Counted from the stretch's first letter, positions 1-7,797 are shown. The stretch: 9,535 bases of DNA from Deltaproteobacteria bacterium (GCA_019307645.1 JAFDJF010000037.1:1-9535), one strand, 5' to 3'. Translations and numbers: made by a program. The notes: generated from the sequence alone by a model not told the origin.

Positions 1-173
1 GACAGTGTGTACAACTCCTTCAATTTAAGTAGTCACCCCCGTTTGATCCTATCTCAACCACGAGCTCGATCCAATCCTATTTTTGTTATAAACAGTGCTT
101 ACCTCATTTAAAAACGCCTTGAGAGAACTGCCAAGAAGGGTTTTTCTTGTATGTAAGGGTTCCCGTAAAAATC

Positions 174-202
174 TTGCTAAACAGAAAGGATAATCTTATA
201 AA
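174..202 (+). promoter_or_regulatory. Candidate sigma70 promoter of the cusCBA operon
   Basis: TTGCTA at 174-179 matches four of six bases of the -35 consensus. TATAAA at 197-202 matches five of six of the -10, with an ideal 17-base spacer. Transcription would start near 209 and leave a leader of about 120 bases before the ATG at 332. The AT-rich setting supports it, but AT-rich DNA also yields such matches by chance. No known metal-responsive operator is seen around it. Confidence 0.4.
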
Positions 203-317
203 AATATTTAAAATTCATTATCTTATCGGATGCAAGAGTTTTTAGACAAAGAATGTATTTGTTGGGATGCATTGCACATGGGTGAAGGTGTCAGCGGGTA
301 CAGTTCAATAAAAAAAT

Positions 318-321
318 AGGA
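318..321 (+). promoter_or_regulatory. Ribosome binding site of the outer membrane factor gene
   Basis: AGGA lies ten bases before the ATG at 332. The nearer GGAAAG is too close to the start to act well. This modest site supports the start that gives a proper lipoprotein signal. Confidence 0.5.
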
Positions 322-331
322 ATTTGGAAAG

Positions 332-1729
332 ATGTCCATCATTCGAAATAATTTTGTTCTGATCACGATCCTGGTTCTTGCAGCAGGCTGCGCTACCACT
401 CAGGAAAGGCAGGCTTTTTCTGAGTGGAAGAAAGAAAGTCAAAAATTTTCCAACAGTAGCATCGATGATGAAAATCTGCCGGATCTTACTGAAAATGCGA
501 CACTCGATGACTACGTTCTCTACGCAATGCTCGACAACCCTGGCCTGCACGCGGCTTTTGAACGGTGGAAAGCGGCATTGGAAAAGGTAACCCCCGCACG
601 TACACTCCCGGATCCTCGCTTTACATATGCCAATTATATTAAAGAAGTAGAAACCCGAGTTGGGCCGCAGGAACACAAGTTTGGTCTGGCACAGACGTTC
701 CCGTGGTTCGGGAAACTGGATCTGCAAGGTGAGATGGCGCTCCAGGCCGCCCGGGCCGAGCGTCAACGTTACGAATCGGAAAAACTGGACCTGGTATATC
801 GTGTCAAAAAGATTTACTACGAATATTGCTATCTGGCTCAAGCCACTGACATCGCCAAAGACAACGTGATCCTGCTAACGCATTTCGAAAGTGTCGCCCG
901 AGCGAAATACAAGGGAGGTGTGGGGCTGCAGAGTGCGGTGATCAAGGCACAGGTGGAACTGGGCAAGCTTGAAGACCGGTTACTCTCTCTGCAGGACTTG
1001 ATGAGGCCGGTTGGGGTCAAACTGAACATTACCCTTAACCGGCAGTCATATATGGCTCTGCCCACACCAAAGGCCCTCCCTGCAGCAAAACGTAATTTTT
1101 CTGATGAGGAACTGTTCACCCTGCTGCGCGCAGAAAACCCCAACCTGAAAATTTTGGATTTCATGGCGGCTAAAGAGGATTTTGCCATCAAACTTTCAGA
1201 AAAAAATTTCTTCCCGGATATGACTCTGGGTGTGGACTACATTGATACGGATTCCCGTTCAGATATGGACCCGAAAGATAATGGTAAGAACCCGGTGATT
1301 GCTAAACTCTCGGTCAATGTTCCTATCTGGCATCAAAAGTACAATGCCATAGAGAAAGAGGCCAAAGCTCGGCGTCGCGCGGTGATGCGCGAACGAAAGC
1401 AAAAGGAGAACTCGCTCATTGCAGATCTGGAAATGGCGTTATACGGACTGCGCAACGCAGATCGTAAATTGGACCTGTACCGTAATACCCTCCTGCCAAA
1501 AGCAGAGCAGAACGTGAAAGTCACCCAATTGGCCTTTACCTCGGACAAAGCAAGTTTCCTTGACCTTATTGATTCTCAGCGTATTCTTCTCGGATTCCAG
1601 CTTGAGCACGAAAGGGCGCTTGCCGACCGCGCCCAGAGGATAGCTGAGATCGAAATGCTCGCGGGCGGGGATATTGACCGGAAAAAAGCGAGAAGTGAGA
1701 CAGACAAACCCCTGTTGAAAAAGGAATAA
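332..1729 (+). CDS. cusC: CusC/TolC-family outer membrane efflux lipoprotein
   Basis: This is the outer membrane channel of a tripartite RND metal efflux pump. The 465 residues have the usual length. Residues 1-19 form a hydrophobic signal ending in LAAG before Cys20, a lipobox, with Ala at +2 and no Asp, which favours outer membrane sorting. Two outer-membrane-efflux-protein repeats follow, at about 57-240 and 258-445. Typical family signatures are LPDPRF near 92-97, QTFPWFGKL at 121-129 and VNVPIW at 328-333. Long helical stretches rich in Ala, Glu, Lys and Arg are expected for the periplasmic tunnel. The start at 332 is chosen because it gives the intact lipobox. The stop lies three bases before the adaptor gene and the last codons contain that gene's ribosome binding site, so the two are probably translationally coupled. 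The family is certain; the Cus label comes from its two neighbours. Confidence 0.93.
   Translation: MSIIRNNFVLITILVLAAGCATTQERQAFSEWKKESQKFSNSSIDDENLPDLTENATLDDYVLYAMLDNPGLHAAFERWKAALEKVTPARTLPDPRFTYANYIKEVETRVGPQEHKFGLAQTFPWFGKLDLQGEMALQAARAERQRYESEKLDLVYRVKKIYYEYCYLAQATDIAKDNVILLTHFESVARAKYKGGVGLQSAVIKAQVELGKLEDRLLSLQDLMRPVGVKLNITLNRQSYMALPTPKALPAAKRNFSDEELFTLLRAENPNLKILDFMAAKEDFAIKLSEKNFFPDMTLGVDYIDTDSRSDMDPKDNGKNPVIAKLSVNVPIWHQKYNAIEKEAKARRRAVMRERKQKENSLIADLEMALYGLRNADRKLDLYRNTLLPKAEQNVKVTQLAFTSDKASFLDLIDSQRILLGFQLEHERALADRAQRIAEIEMLAGGDIDRKKARSETDKPLLKKE
1721..1725 (+). promoter_or_regulatory. Ribosome binding site of the adaptor gene, inside cusC
   Basis: AAGGA lies seven bases before the ATG at 1733 and within the last codons of the preceding gene, whose TAA is at 1727-1729. 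The arrangement suggests translational coupling, which would keep channel and adaptor amounts linked. Confidence 0.75.
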
Positions 1730-1732
1730 CAA

Positions 1733-3757
1733 ATGAAACGAGCTCTCATTATTGCTATCCTGATCATAGTTGCTTTTGTAATGGGTTTTATTTTTCGGGG
1801 CAGCGGGCCTGAAACCGGTGTCAAAACTGAAGGCCATGAACATGCTTCAGCGGAGGCTGACGTCCGGATATGGACTTGCTCCATGCACCCGCATATCCGT
1901 ATGCCTGAGCCCGGGCAATGCCCTATTTGCGGAATGGATCTTATCCCCGCCGCAAGTGGCGAGGATGAAGCGGTTGGCGAACGAGAATTAAAACTTTCGC
2001 CGAATGCCATAAAACTAGCTGAAATCCAGACGGCGGTTGTAGAACGAAAATACGTTTCCGTAGAAATCCGGATGACCGGAAAAGTGGATTATGATGAAAC
2101 GCGTTCAGCTTATATCACTGCATGGGTGCCGGGCCGCCTGGATCGCCTTTATGTAGACTACACCGGCATATCCGTTAGAAAAGGCGATCATATGGTGTAT
2201 CTGTATAGTCCAGAGCTTCTCACGGCCCAGGAAGAACTGCTTCAGGCAAAAAAAGCGGCAATAGAGCTCAAAAAAAGCAGCATGCAAATCATGCGTGATA
2301 CAGCCCTTCAGACACTTGAGGCCTCACGGGACAAACTCCGACTTTGGGGACTTACCGAAACACAGATCTCAAAGATTGAAAAACGCGGAAAGACTACCGA
2401 TCACATTACCATTTATGCTCCCATAGGCGGCATTGTCATCCACAAGAATGTCGAGGAGGGTGCCTATGTCAAGACCGGCGCCCGTCTTTATACTATCGCC
2501 GATCTGTCGCACCTGTGGATAAAGCTGGATGCCTACGAGTCGGATCTCATATGGCTCCGTTACGGCCAGGAAGTTCATATTGAGGCCGAGGCTTACCCGG
2601 GACAGATTTTTAAAGGCACCATTGCATTTATTGACCCTGTGCTCAACACCAGGACCCGTACGGTTAAGGTGCGCGTCAACGTGCCCAATGCGGATGGTCG
2701 GTTAAAGCCCGAAATGTTTGTCCGCACAACCATCCGAGCCCGTGTGGCCGAGTCCGGAAAGGTGATGGATGCTTCGCTGGCAGGCAAATGGATGTGTCCC
2801 ATGCACCCGGATGTAATCAAGGAGAGCGCCGACGCATGTGACATTTGTGGAATGCCGCTTGCCCCCACCGAAACTTTGGGTTACGCGACCATGGCCAGTG
2901 ATAAGAGAGATTTTGCACCCCTGGTCATTCCAGCCTCAGCCCCCCTCATAACAGGCAAACGCGCCGTCGTCTATGTGGCTCATGCGGAAAAAGACGGCGT
3001 CTTCGAAGGCCGGGAAATCACTCTTGGCCCGCGTGCGGGAGATTATTATCTTGTAAACCAGGGGCTTAAAGAAGGTGAGCGAGTGGTTGTCAACGGCAAT
3101 TTTAAGATCGACAGTGCACTTCAAATAATGGCAAAGCCCAGCATGATGAGTCCGGAGGGGGGCGTGGCTCCGGCCGGCCATGCCCACCACGGCGGCATGG
3201 CCAAGCCGAAAAAGGATGTCAAGGTTGAAGAAAAGAATGCAAAAGTCCACGAAATGCCAGTGAGTAAAAAGGCCGATGGGGGGAAATTACAGGCGCCTCA
3301 AGCCTTTCGGAAACAGATCGACAAAGTTCTGACCGCATATTTCGGGATTCAAAAGGCCCTCAGTAAAGATAACACCAAGGCTGTTCAAAAAGGTGGAAAA
3401 AACCTCCGGGAATCCCTTGATGCCGTTGATATGGGACTATTATCCGGGCATGCACACATGGTCTGGATGAAGGATTTGAAAAACCTGACCCAACAGGCAA
3501 AGGCCATGGAGGACACATCCGACATCAGAAAACAGCGAGAGGCGTTCTATCTTTTTTCTGAATCCCTTATTTCTGTGGTTAAACGATTCGGAACCAGTGG
3601 AGAGCAGGCTGTTCTGCAATTCCACTGCCCCATGGCGTTCGGCGGCAGAGGGGCCCACTGGTTACAGAACAAAACCGGCGTGCAAAATCCTTACTTTGGA
3701 AAAATGATGCCCAAGTGCGGAGAGCAGACCGCGACTCTGGTGGCATCCAAAAACTAG
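1733..3757 (+). CDS. cusB: CusB-family periplasmic adaptor with two heavy-metal-binding domains and C-terminal DUF3347
   Basis: This membrane fusion protein links the RND pump to the channel and probably delivers Cu(I)/Ag(I). Residues 4-21 form an N-terminal membrane anchor or uncleaved signal. HEH at 35-37 precedes a first heavy-metal-binding domain at about 46-73 (Cys49, Met51-His52-Pro53, Cys63, Cys66). The adaptor core follows: barrel-sandwich halves at about 126-160 and 226-258, an alpha hairpin at about 161-222 and a beta barrel at about 259-336. A second such domain (352-378: Cys355, Met357-His358-Pro359, Cys369, Cys372) is inserted before the membrane-proximal part (about 396-465). 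A His/Met linker (His483, His485, His486, Met489) leads to DUF3347 at about 522-672, with HCPMA at 631-635 and NPYFG plus KCGE near 652-664. At 674 residues it is far longer than E. coli CusB (about 407). It follows cusC by three bases and precedes cusA by 21. Confidence 0.95.
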   Translation: MKRALIIAILIIVAFVMGFIFRGSGPETGVKTEGHEHASAEADVRIWTCSMHPHIRMPEPGQCPICGMDLIPAASGEDEAVGERELKLSPNAIKLAEIQTAVVERKYVSVEIRMTGKVDYDETRSAYITAWVPGRLDRLYVDYTGISVRKGDHMVYLYSPELLTAQEELLQAKKAAIELKKSSMQIMRDTALQTLEASRDKLRLWGLTETQISKIEKRGKTTDHITIYAPIGGIVIHKNVEEGAYVKTGARLYTIADLSHLWIKLDAYESDLIWLRYGQEVHIEAEAYPGQIFKGTIAFIDPVLNTRTRTVKVRVNVPNADGRLKPEMFVRTTIRARVAESGKVMDASLAGKWMCPMHPDVIKESADACDICGMPLAPTETLGYATMASDKRDFAPLVIPASAPLITGKRAVVYVAHAEKDGVFEGREITLGPRAGDYYLVNQGLKEGERVVVNGNFKIDSALQIMAKPSMMSPEGGVAPAGHAHHGGMAKPKKDVKVEEKNAKVHEMPVSKKADGGKLQAPQAFRKQIDKVLTAYFGIQKALSKDNTKAVQKGGKNLRESLDAVDMGLLSGHAHMVWMKDLKNLTQQAKAMEDTSDIRKQREAFYLFSESLISVVKRFGTSGEQAVLQFHCPMAFGGRGAHWLQNKTGVQNPYFGKMMPKCGEQTATLVASKN

Positions 3758-3766
3758 TCTGAAAAA

Positions 3767-3774
3767 GAGAAGGA
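3767..3774 (+). promoter_or_regulatory. Ribosome binding site of the RND pump gene
   Basis: GAGAAGGA is a strong purine-rich match to the anti-Shine-Dalgarno sequence, four bases before the ATG at 3779. It sits in the 21-base gap after the adaptor stop and fixes the start of the pump. Confidence 0.7.
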
Positions 3775-3778
3775 AACC

Positions 3779-6700
3779 ATGGCAGATAATCTCAACTCGT
3801 CACCGCCGACCCCGCCTTCACTATTAGACAGAATTATTCGGTTTTTTCTGGAAAATAAGATCGTCGTTTTCCTTATGATTCTATTTGTCCTGGCGTGGGG
3901 CGTCATGGTAGCCCCCTTTGACTGGGATACAGGATTCCTTCCCCGTGATCCCGTGCCTGTTGACGCAATCCCCGATATCGGTGAAAACCAGCAGATCGTA
4001 TTTACCCGATGGATGGGCCGTTCGCCTCAGGATATTGAAGATCAAATCACCTACCCACTTACCGTTTCGTTGCTGGGTGTTCCCAGTGTCAAGACCATCC
4101 GCAGTTATTCCATGTTCGGATTTTCCACCATCTATATCATTTTCAAAGAAGAGGCAGAGTTTTACTGGTCTCGGTCGCGTGTGCTCGAAAAGCTTAACAG
4201 CCTGCCTCCCGGCACGCTGCCCAGTGATGTACAGCCCATGCTGGGGCCGGATGCGACGGCCCTTGGGCAAATTTTCTGGTACACATTGGAAGGTCGCGAT
4301 CCCGAAGGTAACCCGACAGGCGGGTGGGATCTGCATGAACTCCGCTCCATCCAGGACTGGACTGTCCGATACGCCCTGATGGCCGCTGATGGTGTTAGTG
4401 AGGTGGCCTCCATAGGAGGGTTTGTTAAAGAGTACCAAATCGACGTGGACCCGGACGCCATGCGCGCCTGGAATGTAAAGCTGAATGAGGTGTTTCGAGC
4501 AGTCAAGATGTCCAACAAGGATGTGGGAGCCCGGACCATTGAAGTAAACAGGGTCGAGTATGTCATCCGGGGCATTGGCTTTGTCAAACGCTTGTCTGAT
4601 ATTGAAAACGCCGTCATCAAAGTAAACAACAATGTGCCTGTTTATGTAAAGAATGTGGCACACGTCGCTCTGGGTCCGGCATTGCGGCGTGGAGCACTCG
4701 ATAAGGCAGGAACCGAAGCTGTAGGCGGCGTCGCGGTGGTGCGTTATGGTGAGAACCCGCTTGCAGCAATAAAGAATGTCAAGAAGAAGATAGCCGAAAT
4801 CTCATTAGGACTTCCCAAAAAAACGCTTCCGGACGGGACAGTCAGCCAGGTCACTGTTGTGCCTTTTTATGACCGTACCTCACTGATCCATGAAACCCTG
4901 GGCACACTAAATACGGCCCTGACTGAAGAAATCCTTGTCACAGTCATTGTAATTTTGTTCATGCTGATGCACTTGAGAAGTTCGATCCTGGTGGCAGGAC
5001 TCCTGCCGCTGGCCGTGCTCATGTGCTTTATTGCCATGAAGCTTTTCAAAGTGGATGCCAATATTGTGGCTCTTTCAGGGATTGCTATCGCTATTGGCAC
5101 CATGGTCGATATGGGTATTGTCTTGTGCGAGAATATTCTTAAACGACTTGATGAGTCAAAACCTGAAGATAATCCCATGGAAGTGATCTTTCGTGCTTCG
5201 AGCGAAGTGGGAAGCGCCGTGCTCACAGCCGTTGCCACCACTGTTATCAGCTTCCTGCCTGTCTTTGCTATGGAGGCGGCAGAAGGGAAGCTGTTTAAAC
5301 CACTGGCCTTCACTAAGACCTTTGCCATCATATCGTCGGTAATCGTTGCCCTGACCATTATCCCACCTCTGGCCCACATCCTTTTCGCCGGAAAGATTCG
5401 GGGGAAAAGATTAAAGACCGTATTTTTCTGGTCACTTATCATCGTGGGTATGGTCGTGGCCTTTACCGTGAAATGGTATCTGGGAGTCATCATCGTCCTT
5501 ATGGGCGCCTATTATCTTCTGGAATCCCGGGTTCCGCAAACCATACGAAAGGCCGTTCCTTTTTTGACGAGTGTTATTGCTATCTTGTTCTTTACAATAG
5601 TTTTAAGTGAACACTGGCTGCCCATGGGCCCGGAACAGGGAATTATACGTAATCTCATCTTTGTCTCATTATTGATTGGCGGACTTTTGCTGCTTGTTCA
5701 GCTTTTCATCCGTGTCTATCGACCTCTCTTGGTGCTCTGCCTTGCCCATAAAACCGTGTTTTTGAGTATTCCTGTTGTGATTCTTCTTTTCGGAAGTATA
5801 ACCTGGCTTGGATTTGACAGTTTTTTTGGATGGCTTCCGGATATGATCAAATCGAATCGCGTTGCTTCATCTATTGCGCAAAAGCTTCCCGGACTGGGTA
5901 AGGAGTTTATGCCGCCCCTTGACGAAGGCTCTTATCTCTATATGCCGACGACTATGCCTCACGCATCCATTGGCGAAGCGCTGGATGTGTTGCAGAAACA
6001 GGATATGGCATTTAGCAGTATTCCTGAAATCGAAACCGTTGTTGGCAAGCTGGGACGCGCTGAAACCCCGCTTGATCCGGCACCCATTTCAATGATTGAA
6101 ACCGTCATTAATTACAGGAGCAAGTATATTGTTGACAAAAATGGGCACCGCATGACGTTTAGGTTTGATGAAAATGAAACGGATCTGTTTCGCGATCCGG
6201 ATGGCGTCCCTTTGCCTGCACCCGATGGACAGCCCTATTATGTTCAAGGTCTTTACGTCCGTGATGATTTAGGACGCCTGATTCCCGATCGAAAGGGAAA
6301 GCCATTTCGTCTATGGCGACCGGCGCTCGACCCCGACCTCAAGTCCGACCCAGACCCTGGCTTTGACTCAGATCTCAACTCCGGCCGCAAGGCATGGAAA
6401 GGGATCCAAAGGCCCGATGACATTTGGGATGCCATTGTTGAGGCCGGTAAGATTCCGGGCACGACCTCGGCCCCAAAGCTGCAGCCCATTGCAGCACGCA
6501 TCGTCATGCTCCAAAGCGGCATGCGCGCCCCCATGGGAATCAAAGTAAAGGGTCCAAGCCTTGACACGATCGAGAAAGTTGGGCTGCAACTGGAACAGTT
6601 TCTCAAGAATGTTCCAGCTGTGGAACCATCTGCCGTTATCGCAGACCGCATTGTTGGGAAACCCTATCTGGAAATTAATATCAACCGTGAGGCCATAGCC

Positions 6701-7711
6701 CGTTACGGTATTATGCTGGAGAGCGTTCAGAACGTCATTGAGATCGCCATTGGCGGCCGACAGATTACCACCACGGTGGAGGGACGAGAACGCTATCCGG
6801 TGCGCGTGCGTTACATGCGCGAGTTACGAGACAGCATCGAGGAACTGGGTCGCATCCTGGTCCCTGCCGTGGGTGGGGCCCAGATTCCGTTATCACAATT
6901 GACTGAAATACGGTACATTCGGGGGCCTCAAGTCATAAAAAGTGAGGACACTTTTTTAATTGGATACGTGCTATTTGATAAAAAAGAGGGGTGGGCCGAA
7001 GTAGATGTGGTCGAACAGGCACAGGCCTATCTGGCTGAGAAAATCGAAAGTGGTGAATTTGAATTGCCGGCAGGCGTCAGTTACACTTTTGCAGGGAGTT
7101 ACGAGAATCAGGTTCGCTCGGAAAAGAAACTGATGGTCGTACTTCCCCTGGCGCTTTTTGTCATCTTTTTGATCCTCTATTTCCAATTCCATTCTGTCCT
7201 TACGACAACCCTTGTCTTCTCCGGCATCCTGGTGGCATGGGCCGGCGGTTTTATCCTGATCTGGCTTTACGCACAGCCGTGGTTCATGGATTTCACCATC
7301 TTTGGTAACCACATGCGTGATTTTTTCCAGGTACACCCCATTAACCTGAGTGTGGCCGTCTGGGTGGGTTTTCTTGCGCTTTTCGGCATCGCTTCAGACA
7401 ACGGGGTCATTATGGCCACCTATCTCGACCAAACCTTTGATCGAACCACTCCTGAATCAATCCAAGCAGTGCGCGAGGCCACGGTCGAGGCAGGCCTGCG
7501 CAGGGTAAGGCCCTGTCTGATGACCACAGCCACAACGATCCTGGCCCTTGTGCCTGTGCTTGCTTCCACAGGACGCGGTTCCGACATCATGGTGCCCATG
7601 GCCATCCCATCTTTCGGAGGCATGCTTATTGTCATTGTGACTATTTTTGTCGTGCCCGTACTCTATTGTGCTATCCGGGAATTCGAGTTAAAAGGAAACA
7701 GTAAACCCTAA
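3779..7711 (+). CDS. cusA: CusA-family RND copper/silver efflux transporter, long variant
   Basis: This is the inner membrane, proton-driven RND pump. Membrane segments lie at about 28-45, 384-398, 402-422, 428-451, 476-498, 512-536, 657-678, 1116-1135, 1140-1164, 1190-1214, 1243-1262 and 1275-1299. Core motifs include VDAIPDIGENQ near 61-71, the TM4 motif GIAIAIGTMVDMGIV with Asp444, and GKEFMPPLDEGSYLYMP near 707-723. Met722, Met772 and Met910 align with the three-methionine Cu(I)/Ag(I) site of E. coli CusA (Met573, Met623, Met672), compared from memory, so monovalent copper or silver is the likeliest substrate. At 1310 residues it exceeds the E. coli protein (1047). The extra sequence lies mainly at about 541-645 (four added hydrophobic segments), 679-706, 784-873 (Asp-rich, periplasmic) and 1166-1186. 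The E. coli relay residues Glu939 and Lys984 correspond to Asp1207 and Cys1246. It is the last gene of the operon and has no frameshift. Confidence 0.97.
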   Translation: MADNLNSSPPTPPSLLDRIIRFFLENKIVVFLMILFVLAWGVMVAPFDWDTGFLPRDPVPVDAIPDIGENQQIVFTRWMGRSPQDIEDQITYPLTVSLLGVPSVKTIRSYSMFGFSTIYIIFKEEAEFYWSRSRVLEKLNSLPPGTLPSDVQPMLGPDATALGQIFWYTLEGRDPEGNPTGGWDLHELRSIQDWTVRYALMAADGVSEVASIGGFVKEYQIDVDPDAMRAWNVKLNEVFRAVKMSNKDVGARTIEVNRVEYVIRGIGFVKRLSDIENAVIKVNNNVPVYVKNVAHVALGPALRRGALDKAGTEAVGGVAVVRYGENPLAAIKNVKKKIAEISLGLPKKTLPDGTVSQVTVVPFYDRTSLIHETLGTLNTALTEEILVTVIVILFMLMHLRSSILVAGLLPLAVLMCFIAMKLFKVDANIVALSGIAIAIGTMVDMGIVLCENILKRLDESKPEDNPMEVIFRASSEVGSAVLTAVATTVISFLPVFAMEAAEGKLFKPLAFTKTFAIISSVIVALTIIPPLAHILFAGKIRGKRLKTVFFWSLIIVGMVVAFTVKWYLGVIIVLMGAYYLLESRVPQTIRKAVPFLTSVIAILFFTIVLSEHWLPMGPEQGIIRNLIFVSLLIGGLLLLVQLFIRVYRPLLVLCLAHKTVFLSIPVVILLFGSITWLGFDSFFGWLPDMIKSNRVASSIAQKLPGLGKEFMPPLDEGSYLYMPTTMPHASIGEALDVLQKQDMAFSSIPEIETVVGKLGRAETPLDPAPISMIETVINYRSKYIVDKNGHRMTFRFDENETDLFRDPDGVPLPAPDGQPYYVQGLYVRDDLGRLIPDRKGKPFRLWRPALDPDLKSDPDPGFDSDLNSGRKAWKGIQRPDDIWDAIVEAGKIPGTTSAPKLQPIAARIVMLQSGMRAPMGIKVKGPSLDTIEKVGLQLEQFLKNVPAVEPSAVIADRIVGKPYLEININREAIARYGIMLESVQNVIEIAIGGRQITTTVEGRERYPVRVRYMRELRDSIEELGRILVPAVGGAQIPLSQLTEIRYIRGPQVIKSEDTFLIGYVLFDKKEGWAEVDVVEQAQAYLAEKIESGEFELPAGVSYTFAGSYENQVRSEKKLMVVLPLALFVIFLILYFQFHSVLTTTLVFSGILVAWAGGFILIWLYAQPWFMDFTIFGNHMRDFFQVHPINLSVAVWVGFLALFGIASDNGVIMATYLDQTFDRTTPESIQAVREATVEAGLRRVRPCLMTTATTILALVPVLASTGRGSDIMVPMAIPSFGGMLIVIVTIFVVPVLYCAIREFELKGNSKP

Positions 7712-7725
7712 CGTCAATGGCAAAA

Positions 7726-7760
7726 ACTTAAGGCGCACGGCTTAGGGCACACGGCTCACG
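7726..7760 (-). repeat. Degenerate heptamer repeat block 1 (minus orientation)
   Basis: Read on the minus strand, five consecutive 7-base units occur: CGTGAGC, CGTGTGC, CCTAAGC, CGTGCGC and CTTAAGT. Four of the five end in C, and three share the frame CGTGnGC. On the + strand the same stretch appears as two 14-base copies (7733-7746 and 7747-7760) agreeing at 11 positions. Confidence 0.55.
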
Positions 7761-7797
7761 GTAAAAAAGGAATTCTTCAATTAATAATAAAAACTTC

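Larger units (their letters stand above)
1..331. other. Upstream non-coding region
   Basis: No gene is supported here. Frame 1 is open from base 1 to a TAA at 109-111, but the 36 residues look unlike a conserved protein end. About 165-245 is strongly AT-rich and holds the candidate promoter of the efflux operon. A split inverted repeat, GATAAT (189-194) and ATTATC (217-222), flanks the candidate -10, and a near-exact direct copy, ATAATCTTAT (190-199) and ATTATCTTAT (217-226), overlaps it. A six-bp dyad, CAAGAA (132-137) and TTCTTG (144-149), has no T-tract and is not a convincing terminator. I see no CueR-type or CusR-type operator consensus. Three very short reading frames (from 253, 267 and 278) exist in the presumed leader, but nothing supports their translation. 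Confidence 0.6.

Noticed and set aside
1..111. Open frame at the left edge that could be the end of an upstream gene
   Set aside because: Thirty-six codons without a stop are not rare by chance, and the residues show no domain-like pattern.
132..149. CAAGAA/TTCTTG dyad as a terminator of an upstream gene
   Set aside because: The stem is only 6 bp, GC-poor and not followed by a T-run.
253..319. Three tiny reading frames (starts 253, 267, 278) in the presumed leader, possible leader peptides
   Set aside because: Each is 10-14 codons, lacks a clear ribosome binding site, has no regulatory codon run and shows no attenuator hairpin.
305..841. Minus-strand open frame of 178 codons covering the start of the outer membrane factor
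   Set aside because: It is antisense to a clear lipoprotein signal and OEP domain, with no ribosome binding site or family resemblance, so it is a shadow.
3881..4663. Minus-strand open frame of 260 codons inside the pump gene
   Set aside because: It lies fully antisense to strongly conserved RND coding sequence, and its translation resembles no protein family I recognise.
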